Part shown: positions 35,943 to 39,156 of the stretch, piece after piece
How the letters are laid out: each line of letters begins with the position of its first letter
How positions within the stretch are numbered: the first letter of the stretch is position 1
From: Betaproteobacteria bacterium HGW-Betaproteobacteria-6
Lineage (GTDB): Bacteria > Pseudomonadota > Gammaproteobacteria > Burkholderiales > Rhodocyclaceae
Reading direction: 5' to 3'
Assembly: GCA_002842145.1 (NCBI GenBank)
Contig: PHCF01000034.1
Span: 1 to 39,156 of the forward strand
DNA: 39,156 bases
The notes under the pieces: generated by a model
Told to the model about the DNA's origin: nothing
Databases searched by the model: none
The model's input: only the letters and a program-made list of their open reading frames with translations
Translations under genes and position numbers: made by a program

Positions 35943-36619
35943 GCGCCCCGAAAATGAGCCCCGCCTATTTCCTGACCGGCACCGACACTGAAATCGGCAA
36001 GACCTTCGTCACCTGCGCCCTGCTCCACCGCGCCGGGCTGGATGGCCTGAAAGCCGCCGGCCTCAAGCCGATCGCCGCCGGTACCGATGCGGCCGGCCTC
36101 AACGACGATGTCGAAGCCATCCGCGCCGCCAGCCAAGTCGTGTTGCCCCGCCAGATCATCAACCCCTATTGCTTCAAGCCCGCCATCGCCCCGCACATCG
36201 CCGCCGAGGAAGCCGGCGTGAGCATCGAATTCGGACCAATCAGAGCGGGTTGTGACGAGGCTCGGCAGCAAGCCGATCTGGTCATCGTCGAAGGCGTGGG
36301 AGGATTCTGTGTGCCCCTGGGGGCCGGCCGGAACACGGCCGATCTCGCCGTGGACCTCGGCCTGCCGGTCATCCTCGTCGTCGGCATGCGTCTCGGTTGC
36401 ATCAGCCACGCGCTGCTCACGGCCGAGGCCATCGCCGCCCGCGGCCTGGTGCTGGCTGGCTGTGTCGCCAACCGCATCGATCCCGACATGTCGCGTTTCA
36501 CTGAAAATCTGGCAACGCTGCAAACGCTGCTATCGGCCCCGCTGCTCGGCGTCGTACCGCACGGGCCGCAAGGCGGCGCCATCGGCGCCGCCGCTTTCCT
36601 CAAACTACCCGGCGCTTAA
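35939..36619 (+). CDS. bioD: Dethiobiotin synthetase
   Basis: 226 residues. ATP-dependent carboxylation and ring closure of 7,8-diaminopelargonate to dethiobiotin. Evidence: YFLTGTDTEIGKTFVTCALL (Walker A), GLKPIAAGT, NPYCFKPAIAPHIAAEEAG, VIVEGVGGFCVPLG, LPVILVVGMRLGCISHALLT and GVVPHGPQGG. The ATG at 35939 overlaps the bioC stop (ATGA); an internal ATG at 35954 is an alternative. Its 3' end overlaps the converging Hpt gene by 15 bases. bioB is not in the window. Confidence 0.96.
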   Translation: MSAPKMSPAYFLTGTDTEIGKTFVTCALLHRAGLDGLKAAGLKPIAAGTDAAGLNDDVEAIRAASQVVLPRQIINPYCFKPAIAPHIAAEEAGVSIEFGPIRAGCDEARQQADLVIVEGVGGFCVPLGAGRNTADLAVDLGLPVILVVGMRLGCISHALLTAEAIAARGLVLAGCVANRIDPDMSRFTENLATLQTLLSAPLLGVVPHGPQGGAIGAAAFLKLPGA

Positions 36620-36943
36620 TACCGCCGCAATTTCGCGCAGGCGCTGCTGCAGGCCGGCCACGGCCTCGGCCTGACCTTCGACCAGCCCGTCGCGCGCCAG
36701 TTGCTCGACAGCGCCGGCCTCGGCCGCCCCGGACTCGTCGGAAAACGTGGCCAGCAAGCCTTTGACCGTATGGGCCTCGCGATGCAGCGCGGCGGGGTCG
36801 CCGGAGGCCAGGGCGGCAGCCAGAGCAGCGCAATTGCTGTCTACATCCTGCACAAACATATCGACCATCATCGTGAAAATTTCCTCGTCGCCACCCAGGC
36901 GCTCGAGAATCGACGCTTTATCCAACACGAAAAGCTCTGCCAT
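36605..36943 (-). CDS. Stand-alone histidine phosphotransfer (Hpt) protein
   Basis: 112 residues consisting of one Hpt domain: FVLDKASILERLGGDEEIFT, then the phosphoacceptor motif LHREAHTVKGLLATF (His about 58) and a closing helix pair. The start ATG at 36943 is preferred because GGAGACGAG lies just upstream; a start at 36955 would add METS. It sits 57 bases downstream of the HD-GYP regulator on the same strand, so the two are likely co-transcribed. It may carry phosphate from a hybrid kinase lacking its own Hpt, such as the one at 30883-33207, to the HD-GYP regulator; that pairing is inferred. Confidence 0.88.
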   Translation of the reverse strand: MAELFVLDKASILERLGGDEEIFTMMVDMFVQDVDSNCAALAAALASGDPAALHREAHTVKGLLATFSDESGAAEAGAVEQLARDGLVEGQAEAVAGLQQRLREIAAVLSAG

Positions 36944-36999
36944 ACTCGTCTCCATACAACCCGTCAGACCCGGCACAAGATCAGCCGGAATGATCAAAT

Positions 37000-38052
37000 T
37001 CAGATTTGCGGCATCTCTTCGTCGCGGAAACGCTGACGGATGTCCAGCACATGCTCCCAGCCGGCGAGAAACGCCTCGACGCACATCGGATCGAAATGCT
37101 TGCCGCGTCCGTCTTCAAGGTACTTGCAGGCATCGTCGAGCGACCATGCCCGCTTGTAGGGACGCTCGGAAGTCAGCGCATCGAAAACATCGGCCACCGC
37201 CACGATCCGGCCGAACAGCGGGATCTGGTGACCTTTGAGGCCATGCGGATAACCCGTTCCGTCGTATTTTTCGTGATGCGAGATGGCCACTTCTGCTCCG
37301 GCCTGAATCACCTCCGAACGACTGTCCTTGAGCAATTCCTGGCCGAGCCGCGCATGTCCTTTCATGACCTCGAACTCTTCCGGCGTCAGCTTGCCGGGTT
37401 TGAGCAGGATGTAGTCGGGAATGCCGATTTTGCCGACGTCGTGCATCGGTGCCGCTTCGAGAATCAGTTTCTGCTGGGCGAGGCTCAGATCAAGGCCGAG
37501 GGCGATGATCTGCGAGTAATGGGCCATGCGCTGGATGTGGGCGCCGGTTTCCGGATCGCGGAACTCAGCCGCCCGCGAGATACGGAAAATCAGCTCCTTC
37601 TCGCGCTCGCGAATTTCAGCAGTGCGCTCGTCGACCAGCACCGACAAATGTTCGGCACGATCGGCAAGGTATTTCTGGCCTGTCCGCAGCGACAGCATGT
37701 TGCGGGCGCGCGCCGAAAACTCGACACGGTCGATCGGCTTGGTCAGGAAGTCATTGGCACCGCCAAGCAGGGCATCGTAACGAACGTCCTTCTGGTCGTT
37801 GGCGGTGATCATCAGCACCGGAATCTCGTTGCGACCGTGCAGGGCACGGAAGGCACTGATGAACTTGAGACCGTCCATGTCCGGCATCATGTAATCGACG
37901 ATGACCAGGTCCGGCACGTTGCTGCGACACCACTCTAGCGCCGCCAGGGGATGATCGAACAAGGTCGGGCTGCAATCGCCCAGCTTGAGTACCAACGCCT
38001 TGATCAGCGTCAGGTTGATGTCACTGTCATCAATGATCAGGACGTTGTGCAT
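37000..38052 (-). CDS. Response regulator with HD-GYP cyclic-di-GMP phosphodiesterase domain
   Basis: 350 residues from the ATG at 38052 (AGGGAAG upstream). REC: MHNVLIIDDSDINLTLIKAL with D8/D9, phosphoacceptor D53 (LVIVDYMMPDMDG), and a Lys in DFLTKPIDR. A coiled-coil linker follows, then HD-GYP: HDVGKIGIPDYILLKPGKL, MKGHARLGQELL, HHEKYDGTGYPHGLKG and AVADVFDALTSERPYKRAW. HD, the GYP motif and the metal-binding His residues are all present, so it should degrade cyclic-di-GMP. It is the first gene of a two-gene unit with the Hpt protein and is divergent from yciB across 52 bases. Confidence 0.95.
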   Translation of the reverse strand: MHNVLIIDDSDINLTLIKALVLKLGDCSPTLFDHPLAALEWCRSNVPDLVIVDYMMPDMDGLKFISAFRALHGRNEIPVLMITANDQKDVRYDALLGGANDFLTKPIDRVEFSARARNMLSLRTGQKYLADRAEHLSVLVDERTAEIREREKELIFRISRAAEFRDPETGAHIQRMAHYSQIIALGLDLSLAQQKLILEAAPMHDVGKIGIPDYILLKPGKLTPEEFEVMKGHARLGQELLKDSRSEVIQAGAEVAISHHEKYDGTGYPHGLKGHQIPLFGRIVAVADVFDALTSERPYKRAWSLDDACKYLEDGRGKHFDPMCVEAFLAGWEHVLDIRQRFRDEEMPQI

Positions 38053-38104
38053 GTACTTCCCTGCTTGCCGGATAGTTGTTTCCGGCAGTATATAATGCCC
38101 CGCC

Positions 38105-38836
38105 ATGAAACTGCTCTTCGACCTCTTTCCCGTCATTCTCTTTTTCGCCACCTTCAAATATGCGGAAAAGAGCCCCGAACTCGCAGCCGGCTGGATGGGT
38201 TCGCTGTTTGGCTTCGTCCCCGACGACGCCAAAATGGCACCGATCCTGCTCGCCACCGTTGTCGTCATCGTCGCCACCGTCGCCCAGATCATCTGGGTGC
38301 ATATCCGGCACGGCAAGGTCGACAAGATGCTCTGGGTCAGCCTCGTCCTCGTCGCCGTCTTTGGCGGCTTGACCCTGGCCTTCCAGAACGAAGCCTTCAT
38401 CAAGTGGAAGCCAACCATCCTGTACTGGGTTTTCGCCAGCAGCATGGCGTTCAGCGCCTACGTGCTAAAAAAGAATGCCATCAAGGCCATGCTCGGCGAG
38501 CAGTTGACGCTGCCCGAGCCGGTCTGGGTCAAGGTCAATCTGTCCTGGATCGCCTTTTTCCTGGTCATGGGCGCCCTCAATCTGTTCATCGCCTTCAACT
38601 TCTCGACCGATACCTGGGTCAATTTCAAACTGTTCGGCGGCATGGGCCTGATGCTCGTCTTCGTGCTCGGCCAGGGCATGCTGCTCTCTAAATACGTTCC
38701 ACGTCGAACGTCTGCAGGCCCTGCAGGCCGAGGCCCGTTTGATCCTGGCCGGCCCCTGCCCGGCCATCGACTCGCCCGATCCTGGCCCGGCCGGCTTCTC
38801 GGGCAGCATCATCGTCGCCGAATTTCCCTCGCTTGA
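38105..38836 (+). CDS. yciB: Inner-membrane septation protein YciB, C-terminus altered by read-through
   Basis: A multi-pass inner-membrane protein linked to envelope synthesis and cell division (also called IspZ). Evidence: [80 protein letters not shown] and [20 protein letters not shown]. Family homology stops at about residue 197 (LLSKY, 38695), where YciB proteins normally end within a few residues. Here the frame runs another 45 residues through sequence that in another frame encodes a YciI-like protein, and this Arg/Gly/Pro-rich tail is not genuine YciB. A deletion joining the two genes is the simplest reading. Confidence 0.88.
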   Translation: MKLLFDLFPVILFFATFKYAEKSPELAAGWMGSLFGFVPDDAKMAPILLATVVVIVATVAQIIWVHIRHGKVDKMLWVSLVLVAVFGGLTLAFQNEAFIKWKPTILYWVFASSMAFSAYVLKKNAIKAMLGEQLTLPEPVWVKVNLSWIAFFLVMGALNLFIAFNFSTDTWVNFKLFGGMGLMLVFVLGQGMLLSKYVPRRTSAGPAGRGPFDPGRPLPGHRLARSWPGRLLGQHHRRRISLA

Positions 38837-38933
38837 AGCTGCCCGCACCTGGGCCGACGCCGATCCGTACATCGCCGCCGGCGTCTACGAAAAGGTTGTC
38901 ATCAAGCCGTTCAAGAAGGTTCTGCCGGCGTGA
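38700..38933 (+). pseudogene. YciI-like protein lacking its N-terminus
   Basis: In the frame starting [20 protein letters not shown] and continuing through [40 protein letters not shown] and KKVLPA, this is the C-terminal three quarters of a YciI family protein (about 97 residues when complete). The first 20-25 residues, with the usual M-L-Y-A-I start, are absent: upstream lies the end of yciB. Only a TTG at 38739 could start it, cutting further into the fold. The stop (38931-38933) overlaps the bolA start. Broken as written, by real deletion or sequence error. Confidence 0.7.
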
Positions 38934-39156
38934 GTGCCGAAACCGTCGAATTGCTCCGCCAGCGACTGGTCGTATTGCAGCCGGAATCGATGGAAATCGA
39001 GGACGAATCGCACCGCCATGCCGGCCATGCCGGGGCGCGTGACGGCGGCCACTACCGGTTACAAATTGTTGCACAGGCATTCGCCGGTAAAAGTACCATG
39101 GCCCGTCATCGCTTGATTTATGATGCTGCGGGTGACCTGATGCGTGGCCGGATTCA
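38930..39156 (+). CDS. BolA family protein, N-terminal 75 residues (runs off the right edge)
   Basis: From GTG at 38930, overlapping the YciI-like stop: [20 protein letters not shown], then [20 protein letters not shown] and [20 protein letters not shown]. The conserved ESHRHAGH segment and the following FxGKSxxxRHRLIY match the BolA family, which is associated with monothiol glutaredoxins, iron-sulfur trafficking and stress morphology. About 10-25 C-terminal residues lie beyond the window. The yciB-yciI-bolA order is one I recall from Rhodocyclales. Confidence 0.88.
   Translation, partial: MSAETVELLRQRLVVLQPESMEIEDESHRHAGHAGARDGGHYRLQIVAQAFAGKSTMARHRLIYDAAGDLMRGRI

Noticed and set aside
1-39156. 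CRISPR arrays, tRNA/rRNA genes, transposases or phage genes
   Set aside because: No regularly spaced repeats, no cloverleaf-like or rRNA-like stretches and no transposase or phage frames were recognised by eye; a tRNA scan was not possible here.

Overview
The window looks like a chromosomal segment of a GC-rich betaproteobacterium, most likely Rhodocyclales (Dechloromonas/Azonexus-like). The clues are an AcnB-type aconitase, a DUF2863-like protein, a bioA/bioFHCD biotin set, YciB and BolA neighbours, and many hybrid kinases and cyclic-di-GMP proteins. Family names come from reading the translations without database searches. No rRNA, tRNA, CRISPR array, insertion sequence or phage gene was seen.

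Layout. 1-1644 (-): 5' part of acnB. 1995-5481 (+): a tight three-gene unit of an acetolactate-synthase-like TPP enzyme and two short, unusual citrate-synthase-family proteins. 5567-12797 (+): TonB receptor, periplasmic binding protein and a 1342-residue kinase/REC/Hpt/REC/GGDEF/EAL protein. 12992-13405 (+): DUF3568-type lipoprotein. 13424-15377 (-): dusC-like, trmB-like and ykgJ-like genes with overlapping ends. 15428-15847 (+): PIN protein; 16026-16982 (-): alpha/beta-hydrolase lipoprotein.

17265-22826 (+) is the most unusual part: a [NiFe]-hydrogenase small subunit, a large subunit, and one 1039-residue protein that fuses a hydrogenase maturation protease to a PAS hybrid histidine kinase. 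The three genes overlap end to end and look like a hydrogen-sensing module whose sensor-maturation enzyme is built into the kinase. It is followed by a broken yaaA (-), a DUF2863-like gene and bioA.

26361-33207 (+) is a signalling block: a PAS/HisKA_2 kinase with an overlapping REC-PAS-PAS-GGDEF-EAL regulator, then a family-3 solute-binding protein with an overlapping hybrid kinase, preceded by a well-placed FNR-type site. The block separates bioA from bioF-bioH-bioC-bioD (33303-36619). 36605-38052 (-) carries an HD-GYP response regulator and a stand-alone Hpt protein. The window closes with yciB, a yciI-like remnant and the start of bolA.

Three themes recur. First, an extracytoplasmic or metalloenzyme sensor paired with a hybrid kinase appears three times, and at least three proteins make or break cyclic-di-GMP. 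Second, a short direct repeat (core ACGGTCAACCGGAAAAAA) occurs six times, always in the same orientation, four times inside genes in the same reading frame; it is absent from the two large signalling blocks. Third, several genes (yaaA, the yciB/yciI junction, the DUF2863 start) look damaged by small deletions or indels, which may be real decay or sequence error.
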